Positions 6,839-13,474 of a DNA stretch of 64,000 nt are shown one piece after another. The notes beneath the pieces are model-generated. The model was given only the letters and a program-made list of their open reading frames with translations. It did no database searches and was not told the origin of the DNA. Origin of the DNA: Nocardioides thalensis (lineage in GTDB: Bacteria; Actinomycetota; Actinomycetes; Propionibacteriales; Nocardioidaceae). Position numbers and translations under genes: made by a program. The stretch is from contig NZ_JACCFP010000001.1 of assembly GCF_013410655.1 (NCBI RefSeq), positions 3,681,501-3,745,500 on the forward strand. Direction: 5' to 3'. Positions within the stretch are counted from its first letter, which is position 1, and every line of letters starts with the position of its first letter.

Positions 6839-7201
6839 ATGGCTCGCGAGCTCGTCGTCAAGGTCACCTGCGCGGCCGAGGCCGCGGAGCGGTGCAACCA
6901 GGGGTTCACCGTCGCCGCCACGGCGGCTGCGGGCGGCGTACCGGTGTCGCTGTGGCTCACCGGGGAGGCCGCGTGGTTCGGCGTGCCGGGCAGGGCGGAG
7001 CAGTTCGAGCTGCCGCTCGCCACCCCGCTGGCGGAGCTGCTCGCGTCGGTGCTCGAGCTCGGGACGGTCACGGTCTGCGGTCAGTGCGCGGCGCGGCGCG
7101 AGCTGACCGAGGCCGACCTCATCCCCGGGGTGCGGATCGCCGGTGCGGCCGGATTCGTGGAGGAGTCGTTGCGCGAGGGAGCGCAGGCGCTGGTGTACTG
7201 A
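6839..7201 (+). CDS. DsrE-family small protein
   Basis: A 120-residue protein whose pattern (VVKVTCAAEAAERCNQGFTV, LWLTGEAAWFG, then VTVCGQCAARREL) fits the DsrE/DsrF-like family of small sulfur-relay or peroxiredoxin-like folds. The CxxC in the C-terminal half (about residues 80-83) could be redox-active or carry persulfide. ATG 6839 is preceded by TAGCCT with 7 nt between, so the mRNA is probably leaderless. The gene is divergent from B2, their start codons can share a CATG, and it overlaps the convergent glycosyltransferase by 83 nt at the 3' ends. A link to the lasso pathway is not supported; homologues are common housekeeping genes in actinobacteria. Confidence 0.65.
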   Translation: MARELVVKVTCAAEAAERCNQGFTVAATAAAGGVPVSLWLTGEAAWFGVPGRAEQFELPLATPLAELLASVLELGTVTVCGQCAARRELTEADLIPGVRIAGAAGFVEESLREGAQALVY

Positions 7202-8402
7202 CCGTCGCGGGCGCCTCGGCGCCGCACGCGGCGGCCAGGATGCGCTCGAACGAGCCGGCGCACTTCTGGAGGTCGAACTCCCGCTCGGCCAGGTCGCGGG
7301 AGCGGCGGCCGATCTTCTCCTGCACGTCGCTGTCGGCGAGCACCTCGGTGATCCACTCGGCGGCCTCCGCGACCGACGCCTCCTCGGGCTCGAGCACCTT
7401 GCCGCCGGCCTCGTCGACGAGCCGGGAGGCGAGGTTCTCCGCCGGCATCAGGCCGAGGATCGGCCGCGCGGCGCAGAGGTAGGAGAGCGTCTTGGACGGC
7501 ACGGAGAACGCGCCGGCGGACTTGTCGAGCACGACGAGCAGCACGTCGGCGGAGCCCAGCACCTCGGGGAGGCGGTCGTAGGGCTGGAACGGCAGCAGCG
7601 AGACGGGTACGTCGAGCCGGGTCGCCTCGTCGCGCAGCTCCTCGACCGCCTGGCCCTCCGTGATCACGGTCAGGTGGACCGGGGTGCCGGCGGCGCGGAC
7701 CGCGCTCGCGACCTGCACCAGCAGCCGCGGGTTGTGCTTGAGGCCGAGGGTGCCCGAGTAGACGAGGTGCTGGACGTCGGCGACGCCCTGCTCGACCGCC
7801 CACGCGTTGTCGCGGGGCATCGGGACGAGCTCGTTGAGGGGCGCCCAGTTGGGGATGACCGTGGTCTTGTCGGCGGTGCCCCAGCGACGGTGCACGTCGA
7901 GGAAGGCGTCGGAGATGACCACGATGCCGTCGGCCCGCCGGTTGCACCAGCGCTCGGCCCAGCCGGCGAGGGTGGCGAAGACCAGGAAGCTCTTCGGGAG
8001 CTTGGCCCCGGCGAACGACTTCATCGCGATGCCCTGCACGTCCTGCTGCCACGACACCCACGGGCGGCGGGTCACGAGGAGGAACATCGTGACGACGACC
8101 ATCATCGGCACCGGCACGTTGCCCATCAGCACCACGTCGGGCTTGAGCCGGGAGATCTGGCGGGCCAGCATCACGCCGTACCGCATCTCCTTGACGAGCC
8201 GCCGCTTGAAGCTGAGCTTCTCGAGCACGTCGCCGTGGGCGATCGAGTCGAAGCGGACCTTGTCGTAGCCGCCGAGGTTGCCCTTGCCGGAGACGTGGGC
8301 CTCGCACCAGGAGTGGGTGACGTCGTGGCCCCGCTCGGCGAGCTCGGCGCTCAGCTCGACCTGGAACGGGTGACCGCTGTAGTCGTGCACCAGCACGCGC
8401 AT
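7119..8402 (-). CDS. Glycosyltransferase family 4 (WcaI-like)
   Basis: A 427-residue GT-B type glycosyltransferase. The N-terminus MRVLVHDYSGHPFQVELSAE matches the first Rossmann strand of WcaI-like enzymes, a GTLGLKHNP motif opens the donor-binding half, and SVPSKTLSYLCAARPILGL is the donor-site signature. It probably transfers a sugar during assembly of the surface glycan encoded downstream. The C-terminal 25 residues are Pro/Arg-rich and overlap the convergent DsrE gene by 83 nt, so the last part may be dispensable. Substrate cannot be told from sequence. Confidence 0.82.
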   Translation of the reverse strand: MRVLVHDYSGHPFQVELSAELAERGHDVTHSWCEAHVSGKGNLGGYDKVRFDSIAHGDVLEKLSFKRRLVKEMRYGVMLARQISRLKPDVVLMGNVPVPMMVVVTMFLLVTRRPWVSWQQDVQGIAMKSFAGAKLPKSFLVFATLAGWAERWCNRRADGIVVISDAFLDVHRRWGTADKTTVIPNWAPLNELVPMPRDNAWAVEQGVADVQHLVYSGTLGLKHNPRLLVQVASAVRAAGTPVHLTVITEGQAVEELRDEATRLDVPVSLLPFQPYDRLPEVLGSADVLLVVLDKSAGAFSVPSKTLSYLCAARPILGLMPAENLASRLVDEAGGKVLEPEEASVAEAAEWITEVLADSDVQEKIGRRSRDLAEREFDLQKCAGSFERILAAACGAEAPATVSTPAPALPRATTPPRIRPHRRSAPRG

Positions 8403-8513
8403 TCGTTACCCCGCTCCCGCCGTACAGATGGTCTGGCTTCTTCCGCACGAGTAACGACTGACAGGCAGGTAGGTCACACCTTCAGGACACGTGACCCGTT
8501 CTTTTGAAATCGT

Positions 8514-8543
8514 CTGACGTCTCGGCCAGGTATGCCTTACTGT
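8514..8543 (+). promoter_or_regulatory. Promoter upstream of zinc-ribbon methyltransferase
   Basis: TTGAAA at 8514-8519 and TACTGT at 8538-8543 with an 18-nt spacer form a good housekeeping-type promoter. The predicted start near 8550 leaves a 5' leader of about 70 nt before ATG 8621. The rest of the 218-nt gap between the divergent genes shows nothing else I can name. Confidence 0.55.
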
Positions 8544-8620
8544 GCGCTCAGCCTCGCGCGCGGTTCTGCTCCCAGCGGCGCACGACTCGACCCTTGGCGT
8601 GGCGAGGCGAGGGAGGGAAC

Positions 8621-9526
8621 ATGCCGGTCGTCACGTGCCCGGGTTGCGGGTCCACGAGCCTGCGGGGCTACACGCCGTCGCGGCGCACCGAGAGGCGCAA
8701 CTTCCGCTGTCGCTCGTGCGGCCTGCTCGGCTGGTCCGACCGCGCCGACCTGGTGATGCCCGACAGCGTCGGGCTCGACGAGATCAGCGTCGAGGCGCGC
8801 GAGGCCTGGATCGCCAGCAAGCGCACGAGTACGGCCGACGCCGCCTACGACGAGGCGCTCGACCGCCTGGAGAGCCGCCTCGGCGACCCCAACGGCCGCC
8901 GCATCTACGACATCGGCGCCGGCGACGGGCTGTTCCTCGCCCACGCCGCCAAGCGCGGCTACGACGTGCGCGGCAACGACCTGATCCAGGCCAACGTCGA
9001 GATCGCGAAGGCGCGCTACGACATCCCGCTCGACCTGGGCGACATCGCCACCCTCGAGCTCGATCCGGTCGACGCGGTGACCCTGTGGTGCGTGATCGCG
9101 CACGTGGAGGACCCGACCTCGCTGCTCCAGCACTCCTACGACCTGCTGAGGCCGGGCGGCGTGATCTTCCTGCAGACGCCGCGGCGCACCTGGATCGACC
9201 GCACCGCGCTGGGTGTCGCCGAGGCGGCCAAGGGCCGGCTGACGCACTGGAGCGACCGGCGGATCGCGCCGCACCACTGGCTCCTCCACACGGCACGGAG
9301 CATGCGGGCGACGCTCGAGGCGCTCGGGTTCGTCGACGTCGAGGTGCTGCCGCGGGCGCGTTACTCGCTCGACTCGCTCACCTACCTGCGGTCGATGGGC
9401 GTGCCAGCCGGCGCCGCGCGCGGCCTGGCCAAGGCCGCGGACGGGATGATCCGCGGCGGCATCGCCCCGCGGATCGTGCTGGAGGCCTACGCCCGCAAGC
9501 CCGGAGCGCTCGCCCCGGTCAGCTGA
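8621..9526 (+). CDS. SAM-dependent methyltransferase with N-terminal zinc ribbon
   Basis: A 301-residue protein. Residues 1-32 hold two CxxC pairs (CPGCGS and CRSCGL), a zinc ribbon. A class I methyltransferase domain follows, with DIGAGDGLFL (about residue 92) as the SAM-binding loop and LLRPGGVIFLQTP as the post-motif strand. Such fusions occur among sugar C- or O-methyltransferases of surface-glycan loci. The start ATG 8621 has an ideal GGGAGGG site. The 3' end lies only 10 nt from the convergent GH16 gene. Confidence 0.8.
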   Translation: MPVVTCPGCGSTSLRGYTPSRRTERRNFRCRSCGLLGWSDRADLVMPDSVGLDEISVEAREAWIASKRTSTADAAYDEALDRLESRLGDPNGRRIYDIGAGDGLFLAHAAKRGYDVRGNDLIQANVEIAKARYDIPLDLGDIATLELDPVDAVTLWCVIAHVEDPTSLLQHSYDLLRPGGVIFLQTPRRTWIDRTALGVAEAAKGRLTHWSDRRIAPHHWLLHTARSMRATLEALGFVDVEVLPRARYSLDSLTYLRSMGVPAGAARGLAKAADGMIRGGIAPRIVLEAYARKPGALAPVS

Positions 9527-9536
9527 GCGGCGGGGC

Positions 9537-10478
9537 TCACTTCCAGACGCGGACCCAGTTGACCTGCATCGTGGCGCTGCTCGGGGTCGCCTCCGTGACC
9601 GCGTTGTCGTTGAAGCCGAACACCTGCGACATGGTCAGGAAGAACGGCTTGTCGAACGGCTGACCTCCGGTGAGCGGTGCGTCGGGGGCCCAGCCGGTGG
9701 TCCAGCAGGTCTTGCGGTCGTACTTGAACTTCATCTCGTGCTTCGTCCACTCGACGGTGTAGGTGTGCCACTTCCACGGCTCCTCCATCGAGCACGTCCA
9801 CCCGGTCGTGTGCGGCCACTTCTCGCCGCGGTAGTGCAGCGAAGGCAGGACCGTGGTGACACCGCTGCTGAACCACTCCGCGACGTCGATCTCGCCCGAG
9901 TCGGGCCACCGGCCGTAGGCGTGGTCCTGCGGATACATCCACAGCGCGGAGTGGACGCCGGGAGCCGTGGTGTTGGGGAACCGGGCGCGGAAGGAGAACC
10001 GGCCGTAGGCCTGCGAGAAGGTCTTGTAGGTCGAGATGTTCGCGCCGGTCGTGTCGGTCATGAAGTTCCCGGCGGGGTTGCGACAGAGGAACTCCTCGGG
10101 CTCCACCCGCGCGGTCAGGCGGAGCACGCCGCCGCCGACCGAGATGTTGTCGGGGTCGTTGCCGACGAGGCAGTCGAAGTTGCCCGAGCTCATGCCGCTC
10201 CAGGCCGTGTGCTGCGCGACCCAGACGTCGGTGTCGAGCTGGGTGCCGTCGAACTCGTCGGAGAACGTGCACCGGAACCGGGTCGTCTTCCTCTTGGCGG
10301 TCGCCCGCGCCTTGACCGGTCGCTTGCCGCCGCAGCCGGGGTCGGCCTCGTCGGAGACACGGCGGTCGAGCTTGGGCGCCGGTACGGCGGTGGCGGCCGG
10401 CGACGTCGCGCTGACCACGTTGGCGCCGACGACGGCGGCGATGAAGAGCGCAGCGAAGCGCGCGACGACAGGTCGCAT
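9537..10478 (-). CDS. Secreted glycoside hydrolase family 16
   Basis: A 313-residue protein with an N-terminal signal peptide (hydrophobic residues 6-30, Ala-rich cleavage region near 30). The GH16 catalytic motif is E-x-D-x-x-E, seen as GEIDVAEW, within a beta-jelly-roll domain that starts CTFSDEFDG and ends VNWVRVWK. GH16 enzymes cleave beta-1,3/1,4-glucans, agar or related polymers. At the edge of a glycan-synthesis locus, this one may trim or release the organism's own polymer, as in many exopolysaccharide clusters. Four or more cysteines suggest disulfides in the exported protein. Confidence 0.88.
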   Translation of the reverse strand: MRPVVARFAALFIAAVVGANVVSATSPAATAVPAPKLDRRVSDEADPGCGGKRPVKARATAKRKTTRFRCTFSDEFDGTQLDTDVWVAQHTAWSGMSSGNFDCLVGNDPDNISVGGGVLRLTARVEPEEFLCRNPAGNFMTDTTGANISTYKTFSQAYGRFSFRARFPNTTAPGVHSALWMYPQDHAYGRWPDSGEIDVAEWFSSGVTTVLPSLHYRGEKWPHTTGWTCSMEEPWKWHTYTVEWTKHEMKFKYDRKTCWTTGWAPDAPLTGGQPFDKPFFLTMSQVFGFNDNAVTEATPSSATMQVNWVRVWK

Positions 10479-10666
10479 GACGAATATCCCCCGGCGGTCT
10501 TGCAGGTGGCGGTAGCGATTCAGGCCGACGGCCAGGCCGGTCCGTCAACCCGCGGATCTGTGGGAATCCACGAGACCCATCGGTCGGCGGCTCCTCGACC
10601 TGAGGAGAACAGCTACGTCGTGCAGGACCTGCTGGGAGAGAGGTGCGCGTGGGCCCGTCGGGCGCG

Positions 10667-10861
10667 TCAGCAGTCCCAGACCGGGTCGGCCCCGGTGCGC
10701 TCGGAGGAGAGCTGCTGCGGGGTCGGTACGCCGTTCGGCGCCCCCGTCGGACCCGTCGGAGCGGCCGGGACGGGCGCCTCGGTCGGCGCGGCGTCGCGCG
10801 AGCGGTCGCGTCGCAGGACGCGTCGTATTGCCGCGACCAGTCCCGTGCGTGAATCGTCCAT
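10667..10861 (-). CDS. Hypothetical 64-residue protein
   Basis: The frame from ATG 10861 encodes a basic N-terminal helix (TGLVAAIRRVLRRDRSRDAA), a Pro/Ala/Thr-rich middle and a C-terminal VWDC. Wobble positions are mostly G/C after the first codons, as expected for a coding sequence here, and GGGGGTG lies a few bases upstream as a possible ribosome site. I recognise no family. It may equally be a chance frame; it stands alone between GH16 and the sulfur genes. Confidence 0.35.
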   Translation of the reverse strand: MDDSRTGLVAAIRRVLRRDRSRDAAPTEAPVPAAPTGPTGAPNGVPTPQQLSSERTGADPVWDC

Positions 10862-10998
10862 CAGAGCACCCCCGAACCCTTCGCCTGTGGTGGACAGGCT
10901 CATGAGGCTCAACGCACGACCGGCCGCGCGGGTACGGCCGTGTGGGCGCGGTCACGGGGAAGTTCCCGCAACTTCCTGCGCGCGGCCGCGGGGTGTGC

Positions 10999-11484
10999 TC
11001 AGGCGGCGCTGCGGGCGGCCCGCCGGCTGGCGCGGAGGCCCAGCAGGTAGAGCTCGCAGCCCAGGCAGAACCCGATGACCGCGTTGAGCAGGGCGGCGAC
11101 GAGCGCCAGGCCGACGGCGACCTGGCCGAGCACGGTCGCCCCGGACAGGTAGCCGACCAGCGCCACCGCCGCGAAGAGGAGCCCGACCGCCTGGGCGAAC
11201 CGTGGCGGGCGCGGGTCCTCGAGGTCCGCGGGCGGCGTGAGGCGCGGCCGCACGAACGCGCGGAAGACCAGACCCGTCGGCGTGCGCTGCACGCCGAGCG
11301 CGACGCCCGCGAGGAAGAACAGGCCCTGGACCGCGACCAGCGCGGTCGCGACCTCCTCCGGGGCGACCAGGGCGGCGGCGAGCAGCACCGCGGTGACCGC
11401 GGCGGTGAAGCGCGGGCCGCGCGGGTCGATGCCGTTCCGCAGGGCAGGAGCCGCGGTCTCGCTGGTGGTGCTGGGCGCGCTCAT
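10999..11484 (-). CDS. DUF4395 integral membrane protein
   Basis: A 161-residue protein with four predicted membrane helices. It contains the family pattern GIDPRGPRFTAAVTAVLL near the N-terminus and GFCLGCELYLLG near the C-terminus; the C-x-x-C is typical of DUF4395. It overlaps the upstream thioredoxin gene by ATGA and has a GAGGAGG ribosome site. DUF4395 proteins commonly sit beside thioredoxins and thiosulfate sulfurtransferases in actinobacteria, suggesting a role in membrane thiol or sulfur transfer, but no activity is established. Confidence 0.85.
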   Translation of the reverse strand: MSAPSTTSETAAPALRNGIDPRGPRFTAAVTAVLLAAALVAPEEVATALVAVQGLFFLAGVALGVQRTPTGLVFRAFVRPRLTPPADLEDPRPPRFAQAVGLLFAAVALVGYLSGATVLGQVAVGLALVAALLNAVIGFCLGCELYLLGLRASRRAARSAA

Positions 11485-11936
11485 CGGGGTGCCTCCTCGG
11501 GCAGGGCGGAGAGGACCTGGTCGCGCCGCGGGGCGCCGCCGGCTCGCACGAGCTCCCGGCCGGAGCTGTCGAGCACCAGGGTCGTCGGAGTGCGTCGTAC
11601 GTCGAGAGCGCGGACGAGGTCGAGGTGCAGCTCGGCGTCGAGCTCCACGTGGCGCACGCCGGGCTCGGTCGCCGCGACGTCGGCCAGCACCACCCGCGTC
11701 GTACGGCACGGGGCGCAGAAGGCGGAGGAGAACTGCACGAGCGTGGCGCGCTCACCGAGCGCCTCGCCGGGGAGCGCGGCGGCGATGGCAGACCAGGCGG
11801 TGGGGTCGGGGTCTCGCGACGGTCGCGGGGCGACCTCCGCGACCGTCGGGGAGAACCGCCCCTCAGTCCGCACGCGGTAGACGCCGAACCCCGCCGCGGC
11901 AAGCGCGGCGAGCCCGAGGATCACGAGACCGGTCAC
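11481..11936 (-). CDS. Membrane-anchored thioredoxin-like protein (ThiX type)
   Basis: A 151-residue protein with an N-terminal membrane anchor (residues 2-20) and a thioredoxin-fold domain with redox motif CAPC in FSSAFCAPCRTTR, followed by the cis-Pro segment RRTPTTLVLD. It probably faces the outside and reduces or exchanges disulfides. GTG 11936 is chosen because GGGAG lies 5 nt upstream. The stop overlaps the DUF4395 start. A strong hairpin separates it from sseC, so it may be partly independent of that operon. Confidence 0.85.
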   Translation of the reverse strand: MTGLVILGLAALAAAGFGVYRVRTEGRFSPTVAEVAPRPSRDPDPTAWSAIAAALPGEALGERATLVQFSSAFCAPCRTTRVVLADVAATEPGVRHVELDAELHLDLVRALDVRRTPTTLVLDSSGRELVRAGGAPRRDQVLSALPEEAPR

Positions 11937-11953
11937 AGCTACTCCCAACGAGC

Positions 11954-11985
11954 ACAGCGGCCCCCGGCATTCCGGGGGCCGCTGT
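11954..11985. terminator. 14-bp perfect hairpin between sseC and thioredoxin gene
   Basis: ACAGCGGCCCCCGG (11954-11967) pairs perfectly with CCGGGGGCCGCTGT (11972-11985) across a CATT tetraloop. For transcripts on the minus strand it follows the sseC stop and ends 17 nt before the thioredoxin start. There is no U tract, so it could act as a GC-rich partial terminator or an mRNA processing/stability element. Confidence 0.6.
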
Positions 11986-12020
11986 CTCGTGTCACGACGA
12001 TCAGAACTCGATCGGAGAGG

Positions 12021-12317
12021 TCAGAGGGTGACGGTGACCTCGGCGACGCTGCCGACCGCGGCCTGGACGACCCGGTCGACCGGGTCGGCCTTCGGCGCGA
12101 GCGTGCGCAGCGTCCACTCGCCGTCGCCGGCGAAGAACCGGAAGTGACCGGTCGCGGAGGTCGGGACCTCGGCGGTGAACTCACCGCTCTTGTCCAGGAG
12201 ACGCACGTAGGCGTTGGGCACCGGCTCGCCGTCGCGGACGACCTGGCCCTGGATCACGGCTTCCTTCTCGACGTCCACGCCGGCGAGCGACAGACCGCCC
12301 TTGGTTGCTCCGCACAT
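12021..12317 (-). CDS. sseC: SseC-like DUF1416 protein
   Basis: A 98-residue DUF1416 protein beginning MCGATKGGLSLAGVDVEKEA. It has a carboxypeptidase-regulatory-like beta-sandwich (IQGQVVRDGEPVPNAYVRLL). The family is found almost only directly after the thiosulfate sulfurtransferase gene in actinobacteria (sseC/cysA2 pairs) and is believed to assist in sulfur transfer; its precise function is unknown. It follows sseA with a 2-nt gap, so the two are cotranscribed. Confidence 0.88.
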   Translation of the reverse strand: MCGATKGGLSLAGVDVEKEAVIQGQVVRDGEPVPNAYVRLLDKSGEFTAEVPTSATGHFRFFAGDGEWTLRTLAPKADPVDRVVQAAVGSVAEVTVTL

Positions 12318-12319
12318 GC

Positions 12320-13168
12320 TCAGGCCTCCCCGGGCTCGTCGCCGAGCGCGACCGGCACGCCGACCAGCGAGCCGTACTCGGTCCAGGAGCCGTCGTAGTT
12401 CTTGACGTTCTGCTCGCCGAGCAGCTCCTTGAGCACGAACCACGTGTGCGAGGAGCGCTCGCCGATGCGGCAGTAGGCGATGGTGTCCTTGGAGAAGTCG
12501 AAGCCGGCCTCGCCGTAGATCTCGCGGAGCTCGTCGTCGGAGCGGAAGGTGCCGTCGTCGTTGGCCGCCTTGCTCCACGGGACGTTGACCGCGGTCGGGA
12601 TGTGGCCCGCACGCTGGGCCTGCTCCTGCGGCAGGTGGGCGGGGGCCAGGAGGCGGCCGGCGAACTCGTCGGGCGAGCGCACGTCGACCAGGTTCTGGGA
12701 GCCGATGGCCTCGACGACCTCGTCGCGGAAGGCGCGGATCGAGCGGTCCTGCTCGGTCGCGGTGTAGCTGGTCCGCTCGCGCTGCGGCAGGTCGGCGACG
12801 AGCTCGCGGCTGTCGAGCTCCCACTTCTTGCGGCCGCCGTCGAGCAGCTTGACGTCCTGGTGGCCGTAGAGCTTGAAGTACCAGTACGCGTAGGCCGCGA
12901 ACCAGTTGTTGTTGCCGCCGTAGAGGACGACGGTGTCGTCGTTCGCGACGCCCCGCTCGGACAGGAGGGCCTCGAACTGCTCCTTGTTGACGAAGTCGCG
13001 CCGGACCTGGTCCTGGAGGTCGGTGGTCCAGTCGAGCTTGATGGCGCCCTTGATGTGGCCCTTGTCGTAGGAGGTGGTGTCCTCGTCGACCTCGACGAGC
13101 ACGACCTTCGGGTTGTCGAGGTTCTCCTCCACCCACTGGGCGGAGACGAGTGAGTTCTCGCGGCTCAT
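12320..13168 (-). CDS. sseA: Thiosulfate sulfurtransferase (rhodanese)
   Basis: A 282-residue two-domain rhodanese. The C-terminal domain holds the active-site loop with Cys in YCRIGERSSHTWFVL, the form typical of mycobacterial CysA2/SseA; the N-terminal domain is the inactive repeat. It transfers sulfane sulfur from thiosulfate to a thiol acceptor, linked to cysteine and cofactor sulfur supply. ATG 13168 has AAAGGA a few bases upstream; longer upstream starts would read through the leader region. It heads an operon with sseC and is preceded by a leader peptide and alternative hairpins. Confidence 0.92.
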   Translation of the reverse strand: MSRENSLVSAQWVEENLDNPKVVLVEVDEDTTSYDKGHIKGAIKLDWTTDLQDQVRRDFVNKEQFEALLSERGVANDDTVVLYGGNNNWFAAYAYWYFKLYGHQDVKLLDGGRKKWELDSRELVADLPQRERTSYTATEQDRSIRAFRDEVVEAIGSQNLVDVRSPDEFAGRLLAPAHLPQEQAQRAGHIPTAVNVPWSKAANDDGTFRSDDELREIYGEAGFDFSKDTIAYCRIGERSSHTWFVLKELLGEQNVKNYDGSWTEYGSLVGVPVALGDEPGEA

Positions 13169-13262
13169 TGCATTCCTTTTGATCGATGGTTGCTGCTGAA
13201 GATGTGCGGACGTGGCTGACCTCGGTACGACGCGGGGAGGCCGCGGGCGTGACGCGATGAGG

Positions 13263-13325
13263 GACCCCACCGGGCGACGCCGGGGGTCAACCAGAGGCGG
13301 ACGAGCCGCCGGAGACACGGACCCC
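13263..13325 (-). promoter_or_regulatory. Candidate attenuator: mutually exclusive hairpins between leader peptide and sseA
   Basis: Three complementary blocks lie in the sseA leader RNA. GGGGTC (13320-13325) is just after the leader-peptide stop, GACCCC is at 13283-13288, and GGGGTC is at 13263-13268. The middle block can pair with either outer block but not both. A ribosome on the leader stop codon would cover the first block. A small GGCGG-CTCGT-CCGCC hairpin lies between the first two blocks. This is the layout expected of ribosome-mediated attenuation; the effect is inferred. Confidence 0.5.
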
Positions 13326-13327
13326 GC

Positions 13328-13405
13328 TCAGCGCATTCGACACAGCGCCGAGGCGACACGGCAGTTGTCCACCGCGCGGCGCTTGGTCAGGAGGGTCCTC
13401 GGCAT
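13328..13405 (-). CDS. Leader peptide upstream of sseA (25 residues)
   Basis: The frame from ATG 13405 encodes MPRTLLTKRRAVDNCRVASA followed by LCRMR. The pattern LTKRR-x-VD-x-x-RVASALC is that of the short leader peptides found before sulfur and cysteine genes in actinobacteria, including the cysteine-responsive upstream ORF of the mycobacterial cysA2 operon. Two Cys codons (TGC, TGT) are near the 3' end, where a stalled ribosome would act on the downstream RNA. A TAGGGT box (13413-13418) lies exactly 7 nt before the ATG, so translation is probably leaderless. Confidence 0.72.
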   Translation of the reverse strand: MPRTLLTKRRAVDNCRVASALCRMR

Positions 13406-13412
13406 GGGCATC

Positions 13413-13442
13413 ACCCTAGGGCGCGCCCGGTCGCGCACCCAA
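13413..13442 (-). promoter_or_regulatory. Promoter of the leader peptide-sseA transcript
   Basis: On the minus strand TTGGGT (13437-13442) and TAGGGT (13413-13418) are separated by 18 nt. The predicted transcription start coincides with the leader-peptide ATG at 13405. The -35 box is a weak match, the -10 box a good actinobacterial TANNNT. Confidence 0.5.
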
Positions 13443-13474
13443 TCGGCGTCCCGGATGGCGAGACGCGTGTCCAT

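Noticed and set aside
10957..10967. GGGAAGTTCCC palindrome between the small hypothetical gene and DUF4395
   Set aside because: It lies downstream of both genes on their strand, is not a LexA site, and has no second copy that I can see.
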